A DNA stretch of 64,000 nt from Porphyra umbilicalis (taxonomy: Eukaryota > Rhodophyta > Bangiophyceae > Bangiales > Bangiaceae), in the NCBI GenBank assembly GCA_002049455.2, contig KV918806.1, positions 124,001 to 188,000 on the forward strand, read 5' to 3'. The first letter of the stretch is position 1. Each line of letters starts with the position of its first letter. Below the pieces are notes generated by a model. It saw only the letters and a program-made list of their open reading frames with translations, searched no databases and had not been told where the DNA came from. The position numbers were made by a program, and so were the translations under genes. Shown here piece by piece: positions 44,677-55,177 of the stretch.

Positions 44677-45652
44677 CGGCGCGCGCGGCGGGACGGCGGC
44701 GACGACGGCGGCGGCGGCAAGGGCGGTGTGTTGGTGCGGGCGGGGGGGGTGCGTGCGGGGGGTAAGGCGGGCGGCGACTGCGGGGAATTGACCATCCCCC
44801 GCGGCGGTGGCAGCCGGCGCGATCGGCGCCGCGCCGCTCGCCGCCCCGCCGCCCGCGTCGCCCCACTGCGGCGCGGCTGCGCGTTTGCCGCCGCCGCCGT
44901 CGACCCCGACGCCGCCGCCACCGTTGGCGACGACGCCTGCGTTCTTCGTCGCGGGGCGGCGGCGACGGCGCGCGCGGCGGGACGGCGGCGACGACGGCGG
45001 CGGCGGCAAGGGCGGTGTGTTGGTGCGGGCGGGGGGGTGCGTGCGGGGGGTAAGGCGGGCGGCGGCTGCGGGGAATTGACCATCCCCCGCGGCGGTGGCG
45101 GCCGGCGCTATCGGCGCCGCGCCGCTCGCCGCCCCGCCGCCCGCGTCGCCCCACTGCGGCGCGGCTGCGCGTTTGCCGCCGCCGCCGTTGATCCCGACGC
45201 CGCCGCCGCCGTTGGCGACGACGCCTGCGTTCTTCGTGGCGGGGCGGCGGCGACGGCGCGCGCGGCGTGACGGCGGCGACGACGGCGGCGGCAGCAAGGG
45301 CGGTGTGTTGGTGCGGGCGGGGGGGGTGCGTGCGGGGGGTGGGGCGGGCGGCGACTGCGGGGGATTGACCATCGCCCGCGGCGGCGGCGGCCGGCGCGAT
45401 CGGCGCCCCGCCGCTCGCCGCCCCGCCGCCCGCGTCACCCCACTGCGTCGCGGCTGCGCGTTTGCCGCCGCCGCCGTCGACCCCGACGCCACCGCCGCCG
45501 TTGGCGACGACGCCGGCGTTCTTCGTGGCGGGGCGGCGGCGACGGTGCGCGCGGCGGGACGGCGGCGACGACGGCGGCGGCGGCAAGGGCGGTGTGTTGG
45601 TGCGGGCGGGGGGGTGCGAGCGGGGGGTGGGGCGGGCGGCGACCGCGGGGGT
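44677..45652. repeat. 288-bp tandem array, about 3.4 units
   Basis: The phrase GCGCGCGGCGGGACGGCGGC or a variant starts near 44677, 44968, 45257 and 45548. A second anchor, ATTGACCATC, falls at 44787, 45075 and 45364, giving 288 and 289 bp. The unit is GC-rich and open on both strands, producing ORFs of up to 445 codons on minus. I take these as periodicity artefacts. The array abuts the Tc1/mariner gene. Confidence 0.85.
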
Positions 45653-45752
45653 TCCATGCCCATTAATCGCTGCGGCTTTATTCAGCTCTCGCGTTGCATG
45701 TCTTGATGTGGTTGATGAGTGCACCAGTTTTATTCTCAGGGACGTACAAGTT

Positions 45753-46754
45753 TTATCGGCGCACGGCCGCTTGCACAAAGCCCCGGCACATATGGCCAGT
45801 AATGCGGTCTAGCATTGAGTTAATTGTCAGCATCGGCCAAGCGTTGAACTGTGCCGGGCTGGACCACCGCCGAGGCCAGCTGCTGCCCACTGCAAATACG
45901 TCCTCAATGGGATTGAAGTCCGGCGAGTACGGTGGGAGCAGTAACCTAACGACACCTGCGGCCCGCACGGCCGTCAAAGCCACCTCGTCGTGAATGCGTG
46001 CATTGTCCAGGACGAGCACGCACCGGTCGGGCTGCTCGCTCCACTCTTTCCCCTCCACCACTGGTCGCATATAAGGCAATACAAAGCTAGTCAAAAACAA
46101 TATGAAGTCAACCGCTGTCTGCCCGGGAGGTGGCCGCGTGATGAGCCAGTCCAACAGACGGTCATGAGCCATGGCTACAAAGAAGCTCGGGCGCACCCCC
46201 GCCGACGACGCAACGTAACATTCCGCTCGAGCCCCTCGCAGAGACCACGCCCATCGCCGCTCGGCCGCACGCCCCACCCAATGGGCCTCGTTGACATACA
46301 AGCGGCAGCGCAGCGGGGCCTGCCACTGCGGCGCCACCCACGCGGCGCGGTTCGCCTCGCTGCGCGTCACAAACGCCCGTTCAATCACCTTGCGCGTGAA
46401 TCCATTGTGAGCCAGCACTCGAGCCACCGTCGACAACGACACGATCACCGAACCGTCAACTCGGGCGGCGATCTCGTTGACAGCGTCGGTCAGCTCATCG
46501 AGGAAGAGCTCGGGTTGGTCCTCGACAGTTGCCACGACGGCCTCGCAAAGTTGTGGGTCGTCGGCCAAGTTGTCGCAGTGTCGATTCCACTGCGCCGGGT
46601 TGTGGTGAAACTCAACGCCAGTGTCCCGAAAATACGCCAGGAAGCGCGTCGCCGACCGCACAGACATGTTGAGGTCACGCGCGGCGGAGGCGACGCTGCG
46701 ACCTTCGACGCGCACCATCCGCACCAGGTGCTCCCGAGTCTCGGCACTCTTCAT
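45753..46754 (-). CDS. Tc1/mariner-type (DDE_3-like) transposase
   Basis: The ATG at 46754 (MKSAETREHLVRMVRVEGRS) gives 333 residues, the usual Tc1/mariner length. Two helix-turn-helix segments occupy the N-terminal third (SVASAARDLNMSVRSATRFL; SLSTVARVLAHNGFTRKV), for binding terminal inverted repeats. The catalytic region has YVNEAHW, VLVLDNARIHD and LLPPYSPDFNPIE; spacing between the second and third acids is about 33 residues. The first position reads Asn (YVNE) where the family has Asp, from AAC rather than GAC, so the enzyme is probably inactive despite its intact frame. A longer frame upstream to 47216 is low-complexity and unlikely to be translated. I could not find flanking inverted repeats by eye. 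Confidence 0.85.
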   Translation of the reverse strand: MKSAETREHLVRMVRVEGRSVASAARDLNMSVRSATRFLAYFRDTGVEFHHNPAQWNRHCDNLADDPQLCEAVVATVEDQPELFLDELTDAVNEIAARVDGSVIVSLSTVARVLAHNGFTRKVIERAFVTRSEANRAAWVAPQWQAPLRCRLYVNEAHWVGRAAERRWAWSLRGARAECYVASSAGVRPSFFVAMAHDRLLDWLITRPPPGQTAVDFILFLTSFVLPYMRPVVEGKEWSEQPDRCVLVLDNARIHDEVALTAVRAAGVVRLLLPPYSPDFNPIEDVFAVGSSWPRRWSSPAQFNAWPMLTINSMLDRITGHMCRGFVQAAVRR

Positions 46755-49700
46755 GATGGCCCAAAAAAGAGGAGGGCGAAGAAAGGGGCGCGCGGGAAGG
46801 GGGGGGGGGGGGAGAGATAGGGCGGCGGGAATGGTGGGGTAGGCAAGGGGGGGCCCACCGAGCCGGCAGGAGCGATGTTCAGATGCAGGCGCATGCGTGT
46901 GCCGCAGTGCGACTGCCAGAGCCAAGGCCGTCGGCATGTGTCCGTCTGCCCTGCTTTCCTCTCGTTTGCGGCCAGTTTCCTCGGGCCTCAGCCCGACTCC
47001 GCTTAAGGCGCCATCAATTTCCGGCAGACGGGCTCGCGATCGCCCTTGTTTTCCCCGGATGCCCTTAGACTGGTGTCGAGGCTCCCAGAGCGCACGACAG
47101 ATGCGCCCGAGACCAGACCAATTGCAAATTAGGCAGCGGAGGCGAGTACTGCATTCCCACGCACGGGGCGATAAGCAGGACAGCTGGTGGAATGACATGC
47201 CGAGACGACAACACATGCTTCAAAACATTGAGCATATGCAAGGTTCATAAACATGAGGCCGATTTTGGCATCCCAAAAGGACCTTTCCCAGGCCGTTCAG
47301 AGGCCACGCGAGGCAAAACTTCAAGATTTCTTGAATTGTAAACTTCCTGCAACCGTTCTGCTTCCACATGCCGTGAACGTGCTGTTCCAACGACTGAGTT
47401 ACATTCGTTAAAAACCTATCCAACATGCTTCTTGCACACTGGTTCTCCACGTGCTAGTGCGCGCATCGCGACGCCGTGTGTGGTGTACATCCCAGTCCAA
47501 ATCAACGACTATGGCCGTCCCTCATCATACGTGCTCAGCATCCTCCTCGTCATGATAATGCCCACCACACCCTCCTCTCCAGCACCTCCTTCAACTCTCT
47601 GGCCGCAGCACTCACCATCTTAAACAGTGCGCCCCTTCTCTACCACAGCCAGCACTCTCGCGCACACTACCACCGCTTCACCACTTACCAGGGTGAGACC
47701 AACGTCCATCACAAAAAAAAAAGCTGCTACAGCCGTCCGCGAGGGTCCGACCCTCCCGCCCCCGCGCCCAGATGGCGCCCTGAACAGATCAAACCACAGG
47801 CAGGGGACACGACGCACGAATCAGCCAGACAGAAAGTACAACACAATCAACCATAGCAAACAGAAAAAAAACAAATAGTGGACTCGGTGGCCATGCACAT
47901 GCACCAAAAACAGTCACTGGGCGAAGCTGCGCAGAAGGCTCTCCCTCGAGAAGCATAGAAATGAAGTCCCTCTGGCGAGATCACCAACCACCAAGACAAA
48001 AGAATGCGACAACGCACAGAACACAACGTACCCGGAAAACGGCAGTGCGAGGGATGTGAAGAAACGAAACCAATCACAAAACAGGCAGTCGGTCATCCAC
48101 ACAGTTGAAAGGCAACGCAGGCAAGTAAGTAGCGTGAGTACCGCGGCGAGAAGAGTGCACACACAGGCCAAAGATGTGTGCGATACAGAGGCCTGTGCAC
48201 GGCTGTTGTCATGTTGTACGCAATGAGCACGCCGCAATCCTACGCACGCTCAAGCAACAAAAAGACCTGCAATTGACAAGATCAGGCGCCACTCCATCCC
48301 CGGAAACAAACGTGGGGAAAAACGTCGACGGCAGCAACGACAGTGACGATGTGAGTGGCGAGAGAAGGAAAGGCAGGAACGAAGACGATGGCCAGCGCAA
48401 GGCAGTAGAAGTTGCGGCCCGTGGGACATGCTCGGTGGGCGCCGCTACGCAGGCGACGGCCTCACTGACGAGCACTCGGGGAAAGGAGGGCTGCGTCAAA
48501 CTGCGTTCGTGACTAGCGCGTCGCTTGCAGTCAGGCCACCACGAAGCGCACGTGTCGGTCTTTGAAGCAGACACCCGCGCAGCCTCTGGTTGTATGTACT
48601 TCATCCGCTCGGAGACAACTGATGGCGAGTTCTCGCAGATAACCTGGACTTCGATAGCTTTACAACCATTCTTTCCAAACTCCCCAGCTCCAACTGTTAC
48701 TACAGTAAAGGGATCCCAATCGGTCCCAATGATGCCGCAGTGGCAGATTTGGAACACTCTCGCAACACTTTGAGGGCTGAAATTTGAGAGAATGGCTGAA
48801 TTCCCAGCTTTTTCAACCTTGACCTGGTTACAGGCAACGATCCATGTTCTTGAGATTCTCACTGGACGTCGATGCATCATCATTCCACACGAGAAGACGG
48901 TTTGATTGGCTCAGGAGGAGGTCCCTGCCGCTGAAGCGTACGACGCGGATCCAGTCTTAGTGATTCCAGGCACGTGCGTGCAATACCCTGGCCTGCAGGG
49001 CAGTGGCGTGCTCGGCGACGCATTGACACCGGGCATGCCGGCCGGCTCTATGGCCGCGAGCGCGCACGGGGAACTGACAGCCACGTTGCCGTGGTGGGGG
49101 GGGCGTCGGGCGGGGAAAGTGGTGCCGCCTCCGCCACCGCAGCGGTGGCGGCCCGCCGGCGTCGCGCGGCGCCCACGGGCGAGGCCGTCACTCCGCCGCG
49201 CAGCGCACCTGCGCACCGCGGGCAGAGCGGCCGACACGGCGCACGGGTGGGCGCGTGGGACTGATCGCCGCGCGACGAGGCGCCTGTAGCCGCGCCGCTA
49301 GATGGCGTCAGCAACCGCCGACGCGCCGCCGCAACAGAAGACGGCGCGCAGGAACGATCACCCGCGGGTCATCGTGGGCGCGTCAAGCCCCGGCAGTCGC
49401 TGCGCGCGGTCACCGCGCGCAACTCGGGGCCGTAGAGGGGGCACGGGGGCAGGCGGCGTCGGGGCCCAGTGACCCCTGTGGCAGGACAGTCCTTCTCAGC
49501 CACGTAAATCCATTCGTTTTTAGCGTCATCGCGACCCTTCCAACACTGACACGCCCTCAGATCCCTGAGGACACGAATGCAGGCTGCCACCTCTGAAACG
49601 GAGAGCAAGTCCCGTGATCTAAGTATATGTGTGCATCACTACACTTTGAGAGCACCCTGTCCTAAAGGCCAGGGAAAAGCACAATAACGAGGAAAGCAGA

Positions 49701-50191
49701 GATCCGGAGTGCAGACATCTTGCAACAGCTGGTTGCTTTCATTCCGGAATGGAAGCAACAAGTCAAATGTGCTGACAACGAGAATTTACCGGATTCACTG
49801 CCAGCTCTATGGAACCGACAGTCCAATTTGTGGAGCCACTTGAGCCAATCAGTGCTCAGCTTTGCCGTGTGATGGAGTCGGCATTGTGCAACAGTCTTGT
49901 GCAAGCCAATCCTTACTCCTTGGAGCTATCGAAAGCATCCCAATTCCGCCAGAGGCGTCGACGACAAAGCACTGCCACTGGCCCGAGGATGTCGCGACAA
50001 ATTCGCGGGGCACCCTGTTATGGCATGGATGTTCCAGACCTCTTGCCGATGACATGTCCATCTGGCAGCGCGATGGCATGCCCTCTCCATGCCCGCCCGC
50101 CCGCAGAGAGCATAGGTACGCGGACTGTTGTGCCAATCGACAAGTGTATAAAAGGACGACAGTCTAGACCTCGGGCACAATCTGCCCTCTC
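46755..50191. other. Gene-poor stretch
   Basis: No gene I can support. The minus strand of 48209-48883 is open for 224 codons and includes a stretch of fair composition (VARVFQICHCGIIGTDWDPF) that could be a decayed transposon fragment. A 14-base G run is at 46799-46812. The part at 49080-49480 is GC-rich low complexity. Confidence 0.35.
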
Positions 50192-50983
50192 TCACCGTCC
50201 CACCTCGCCTGTCCAACTCTCTCTCGTCGCCACCATCCAGACCACGAACTGTCCCCCCGCACCCGGCTGCACTCCCTGTGCACCTAGCCCACTTCCTCCG
50301 TGCGCTCCAACTCGCTGCTGGTCTCCCATGTCGTGCTCAATCATGCTCCGCAGATGGCTGAGATCGGTCTTTTCGTCGTACCCTGTTGACTCACGCTCCG
50401 CGGATGTTTGAGGATGGCCACATACACCCGTCCTGCGTCGAATCACACGCCACTGGTTGTTGGGAACGGCATTATCTCCTATCTCTGTGTCGATCGTGGC
50501 TCCACTGGTAGCTGAATGCCGTCTCAAACTCCCGCCATGTGTCGAGCAATGCTCCACTGGCGGTTGAGAACCGCTCGAACTCCCACCATGTGTTGAGCTA
50601 TGCTCCACTGGTGGTTGAGACTGGCTCGAACTCCCACCACGTGTCGAGCTATGCTGCAATGGTGGTTGAGACTGGCTCGAACTCCAATCACGTGTCGAGC
50701 TATACTCCACTGGTCGTTGAGACTGGTTCGAACTCCCATCACGTGTCGAGCTATGCTCCACTGGTGGTTGAGACTGGCTCAAACTCCCACCACGTGTCGA
50801 GCTATGCTCCACTGGTGGCTGAGACTGGCTCGAACTCCCACCATGCGTCGAGCTATGCTCCACTGGTGATTGAGACTGGCTCGAACCCCCACCATGCGTC
50901 GAGCTATCCCTCACTGGTGGTGAGCCGGAGATGGTGTGTGGTTCACGTTGAGACAGCAAGTGCCTTCTCGTAACAGTAAACAC
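50192..50983 (-). CDS. Ser/Gln/Pro-rich 17-residue repeat protein (hypothetical)
   Basis: A 263-codon minus-strand ORF whose N-terminal half is built from about eight copies of a 17-residue repeat (GGSSSQSQPPVEHSSTR type), encoded by the 51-bp array at 50500-50930. The C-terminal 110 residues are non-repetitive (TDLSHLRSMIEHDMGDQQR and a Gly-rich tail). The plus strand is also open through the array but gives less natural peptides. The repeat is hydrophilic and would be disordered. I do not recognise it. It could be a genuine low-complexity protein or a frame kept open by the 51-bp period. Confidence 0.35.
   Translation of the reverse strand: MFTVTRRHLLSQREPHTISGSPPVRDSSTHGGGSSQSQSPVEHSSTHGGSSSQSQPPVEHSSTRGGSLSQSQPPVEHSSTRDGSSNQSQRPVEYSSTRDWSSSQSQPPLQHSSTRGGSSSQSQPPVEHSSTHGGSSSGSQPPVEHCSTHGGSLRRHSATSGATIDTEIGDNAVPNNQWRVIRRRTGVCGHPQTSAERESTGYDEKTDLSHLRSMIEHDMGDQQRVGAHGGSGLGAQGVQPGAGGQFVVWMVATRESWTGEVGR
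50500..50930. repeat. 51-bp tandem repeat, about 8 units
   Basis: CTGGCTCGAACTCCCACCA-type phrases start at 50621, 50672, 50723, 50774, 50825 and 50876, each exactly 51 bp apart. Flanking units are more diverged. Confidence 0.92.
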
Positions 50984-51435
50984 GCTGATTCAGCTCAGTA
51001 TGAAATAAAGTGGCCGGCACGGAGGGATATGGAATATTCGTGACTCACATTCTTTTGTAAACGAGTGTCTTTTGACGAGAACGCACTGGAATACGCTGAC
51101 GAAAAGGCCAGAGAATATTGACAAAATATTTACAGTGTTGCGTGTTTCTGAACTAACGCTACTGTCACAATGAACCGGACCAATTAGAGGCCGCCGGTGC
51201 CTCAGCATCAGCGCTGCGACACAACGCGTCTCAGGAATTATCGGCACGTCCACCGTTGCAGGCCGCCGAAGCCCGTGACAACGCCACCCACCGCAGCTCG
51301 TGCCAGCTGTTGGTCGGGCGGTGCGTCCGCCGTGCGAGAGACGGAGCGTACAGACCGGCACGGTTGGCAGCGACCTGTCGCAGTGCTGACCGCTTCCTTT
51401 CTGCTGCATTTGTCCCATCCGGCCACCGAGCGGCG

Positions 51436-52166
51436 GCGCAGTGGGGCTTAGACCGTGTACCTTACAGCTCTGCGAATCCTCTGCAATAGCGTGTTGCAGA
51501 CTGCTTGCAGGTCTAGAAAAGTGGCCGCGAGAGCCACGAGCAGCATGATTTCCTGCAGCAGATATCTGCGGAGCAGCTCATTGTCGTGCATTTATGCAAA
51601 AAAAACGGAGGACCGGTGCATTTCTTTCATGGAAAGCACCGTGACGGTGCGAGGATTTTGTGCCAAAAAGTTCCAGCGTGATCCCCCGTTTTCTTCTGCC
51701 CACGATCAGCTTTTATTGTTTTTGACGTGCAGGAAATCTGCTGGTAAAATGTTGCAGGTCGCTGCCGGACCCCTGTTGCAGCGCACATTTTCTGTGCCGG
51801 GTCTGTGGAAACCTGCAACTGGGCTGCACTTGCAGCGCATGTCTTCAGCATCACGTTCGCTGCAGAATGACGATAACGGCTTCCTATTGGTGGAAGCGAG
51901 ATAACTTCGCGCCTCCTAGGAGTTATACTGGCGTACAGCAGAAGAACAGCACGAGCTGAGCATCGTCACAGCATTTGGATGATCCAGACAAGCAGCGAAA
52001 GAGCAGAAAACATGCGTGCCGATCTGCCAGATATCTGCTGAGGCAGCAGGCTGCCAGCACAAAATGGCCCGACCTGCAGCCATTTGGCAGACTGTGGAGA
52101 TCCTGCAACAGCCTGCAACACGGAATCAGCAGATCCGTAAGGTACACGGTCTAAGCCCCACTGCGC
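51436..52166. mobile_element. 731-bp non-autonomous DNA transposon with long inverted ends
   Basis: The left end GCGCAGTGGGGCTTAGACC (51436 onward) is repeated inverted at the right end (to 52166); the first 30 bases match perfectly and a weaker match continues for about 150 bp (shared CAGCAGATATCTG and TTGCAG-rich blocks). If the end is drawn at GCGCAGTGG, GGCG flanks both sides. If drawn near CAGTGGGG, an imperfect 8-bp GCGGCGNC is possible, which with the CAGTG start would suggest hAT. There is no transposase ORF inside. Superfamily is left open. Confidence 0.75.
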
Positions 52167-55100
52167 GGCGACTGAGGTTATGGTCGATAGGTCGTGTCGA
52201 CACTCCGCATGACCGGTGCCACGCCGTTTTTTTAAATCTTCGCGTGGCGGATGGACGGGTGGAAGGTGCTGGCCGGGCGCGCAGTGAGTGGGGTTTGAGG
52301 CGGACACGTGTGTGCGCCGTCCGACGTGGCGGTCGGTACGTGTTCCTCAGTCCTTTCCCCAGTGTCTCTTCCCAGCGTCGCCCGGCCCTCCTCCCAGGTA
52401 GGCGCCAATCACCACAATCTTGGGTTCCCCCCGACCCCCTTCACGTTTGCGAGGCGCGCACTCTTCCTCTTTTCAGTCGGCTCTGGCGCTCTCCAAGCGC
52501 TCTGCCGCACGGTATCCGCTGGTTGTTCGTTTCCTTGATCGTATCCACCGGCCCTTAGCGCGCTTCCGGTCTTCACTCCCTAGACGCAGCTCGTTCTGGA
52601 AGCCACGGATCAGCACGTACCGCGCTTCATCTCAGCTCTTGGCATCGTGTCCGATATGGACAGCAGTAATTCAACAGCAAGCAGGTGCATTGGCGGGGAT
52701 ACACACGCACGCGAAGGACGAATGCTCTGCCCTGGACGTGCTGTACCGATTCTCGTTTTTGCTGTTCGATGGCGTGACATGGCCGTACCACTGGTTTGCG
52801 ACGCTGACTGACAGCCCCGTCATATTTCTGCTTTACTATTTTGATTGGTATGGCGTGTTGTCTTGGTTTGGAACAGCTGCAGTCCGTCGTCGATTGACAA
52901 CCATGGTGAGCTCCAGACGGGACGGCATTCTACGTGTTCGGGCGTGACTTGGAGTCTAGCACCGTAACTGTGGCGGTGCGACAGTCGGAGGACATTGATG
53001 TTGCTTGCGGACAACCTTTGCACGCACTCCAACGGCGTACAGTTGCAGCTGGCAACATTATTAACCTCCCCTCCCATACGCAGTCCGGCCTTCCATGGCA
53101 TGCCAACCTGACGAGCTCTCGGCTGGAAGCCGACGCCGGTTTGGTATGGGGCCGATTGTGTCTGGTTGTTCCGTCCACTGTCGTAGGCGGTAACGGCAGC
53201 TACTTGTCAGCCTTTGTGCTCTAGGCCAGCGACCCGTAGAGTGGCGGGTTCCAGGGTCTTGGGGACGTGACACAGCTGCCGCCAACGCCGACTCTGACGC
53301 CGACGCCGTAAACATGTTGGTGGCGCTCGGCTACATGTCGTACCGTTATCGCGGCCGAACCTCTTTGTTTGGCGGCGCGTGTCGACGCCGCCTGCATCGC
53401 CCTTGTGCTGCACTGTCTCCAGCATCTGGGAGCAACAACAATGCCCCCACTACAGTGTGGGTGGTTCAGGCGCTCACTGTGGCAGTGAAGGGGCCGGTGG
53501 CGGCTTGGAGCCTACACCGGGCAGCCACGGTGCGGGCTGAGGTGCTAATGGTTCGACACCGGGGCGGTACAGGTAACGGAAGGGCCACGGCCGGAAGTCC
53601 TTTCACTCCCGGTCGGCAGGCGGGCCCCGGGGGTCGATTATGGGGATACTATTGAGGGGGAAGGTGTGGGCTCGGGGTGGGTTTATAGAGGCAACATTAT
53701 AATCGGGTGAACACAAGCGTAGCGTACATTTTGAAAAAGGAATGGCAGGACCCCGCGTACATCTAACCACGCGCATCCCTCAGCCGGCGCGCCGGCATCA
53801 CGTCGGTTGGCAATACGATCTTGCGCTCAGCCTGCATGGCACACCGTCATGTAAACGGAACCGTGGCAGAGCGTGTACTGATACGAACGACGTTACATCT
53901 TTGTTAGAAACAAGGATTGTGGCTTTCTGCGTCATTTAGCGCGCGACTTTGAGCTCCGCCCCGTGACGTTAGCGTTGACTTCAGCTTTGAAATTCCATCT
54001 AGAGATACTTTGTGCTGGCGACAGCACGCTTGCCAACACGTTGGCGACTTGTTGCTCATGGCCTCGAGAGCGGCTATCTGGCAGTCACTCGCTCATCAAT
54101 GTTGGTACCCATCAACGGTGCCGTATCCTTCGCTATCCGTGACCTACCTGGTGTCGCCGGGGTGGCGGAACCCCCAGGCGCGCCTGGTTTTTGAATTAGG
54201 TCGATCCGCTGCCGTCCTCTTCTGTTGTGCCGCGCTGCTTGAGGGGTTATTCCCTGGCCGATCGGCTGCTGTACGCAGCCGTTGGACCGTGCTGCTTGAG
54301 CTGCCGCTGTGGGGGGTGCTCCGTGGAGCACACCGTGTTCTCGATGACAAGTGGGGGGCAGGAGGGACCGAGATGTCGGTTTCAGAGAGACAGTGGTGAA
54401 GTTTGACTGAGGGATCGCCACCTGTGCGCCAGGATGGTCACTTGAGCACGGCTGATGTGGATGCACAGCATGTGGCGCGTCTGCTGAGTCTGGTGCGCCG
54501 CTCGGGCAACTATCTCTGTTCAATAAATGTGGCGGTAGCCCGGCCGGCCTTGGGCGAGAGCACCCAGTAAGGCTGGACAGGGCTGCCCGACTGGTTTCAT
54601 CATGAGTATCAGTATCTGACTAGTCTTGTGACCTTCTCCATCTGTTCGATGTATGGCTCAGTGGCACCGTTCTTTCACTGACATCCCCTCCGAGAGCGCA
54701 CAGGATCACGTCTGAGACTGGTGCTCGTGGGTGCCCTTGGCCTGCCAGTTCTTGGCCCGGGTAAGTGTCTGCCAGCACTCTTCATTATAGAGCCCGGCAA
54801 CTCGCGTTTCTGCGTGCCCGTGCCGTGGGCTCGCCCGGCCAGCCACTTGCGCGGTGCTCTGGAGTGGTATCCTCCCACAGCGCGGACCGGCTTCAATCTA
54901 TAAGGTCCGCCGTTGGCTGCTTCGCGAGGACTGCGGTGCGATTTTGCATTGAGCGACAGCATTAATAGATGTGGGCACCGATAGGTTGCTTTACGTTTCC
55001 CCGGCTCGTCTCTTACTCCAATGACGTCCTGCCCGCACGCAACACGATACCTTCTGGCCGATATTTTGCGCTGCTCCTCATCACTCCGTCTACAATGCAG

Positions 55101-55177
55101 CCCTTGCCGCCTCCTTCTCCTGCCAAAAAAAGCGGCGGCTGCGTGATCAAGCTTCTAAAAACGGCGGAGCGTCCGCT
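52167..55177. other. Gene-poor stretch
   Basis: I find no ORF with credible composition over 3 kb. A weak duplication around CGATC(C/G)GCTGC(C/T)GT and GTGCTGCTTGAG lies at about 54200-54310. The last 200 bp should contain the promoter of the gene at 55178. Confidence 0.35.

Noticed and set aside
45660-47450. Terminal inverted repeats of the Tc1/mariner element
   Set aside because: I compared both flanks by eye and found only chance matches of 6-7 bases.
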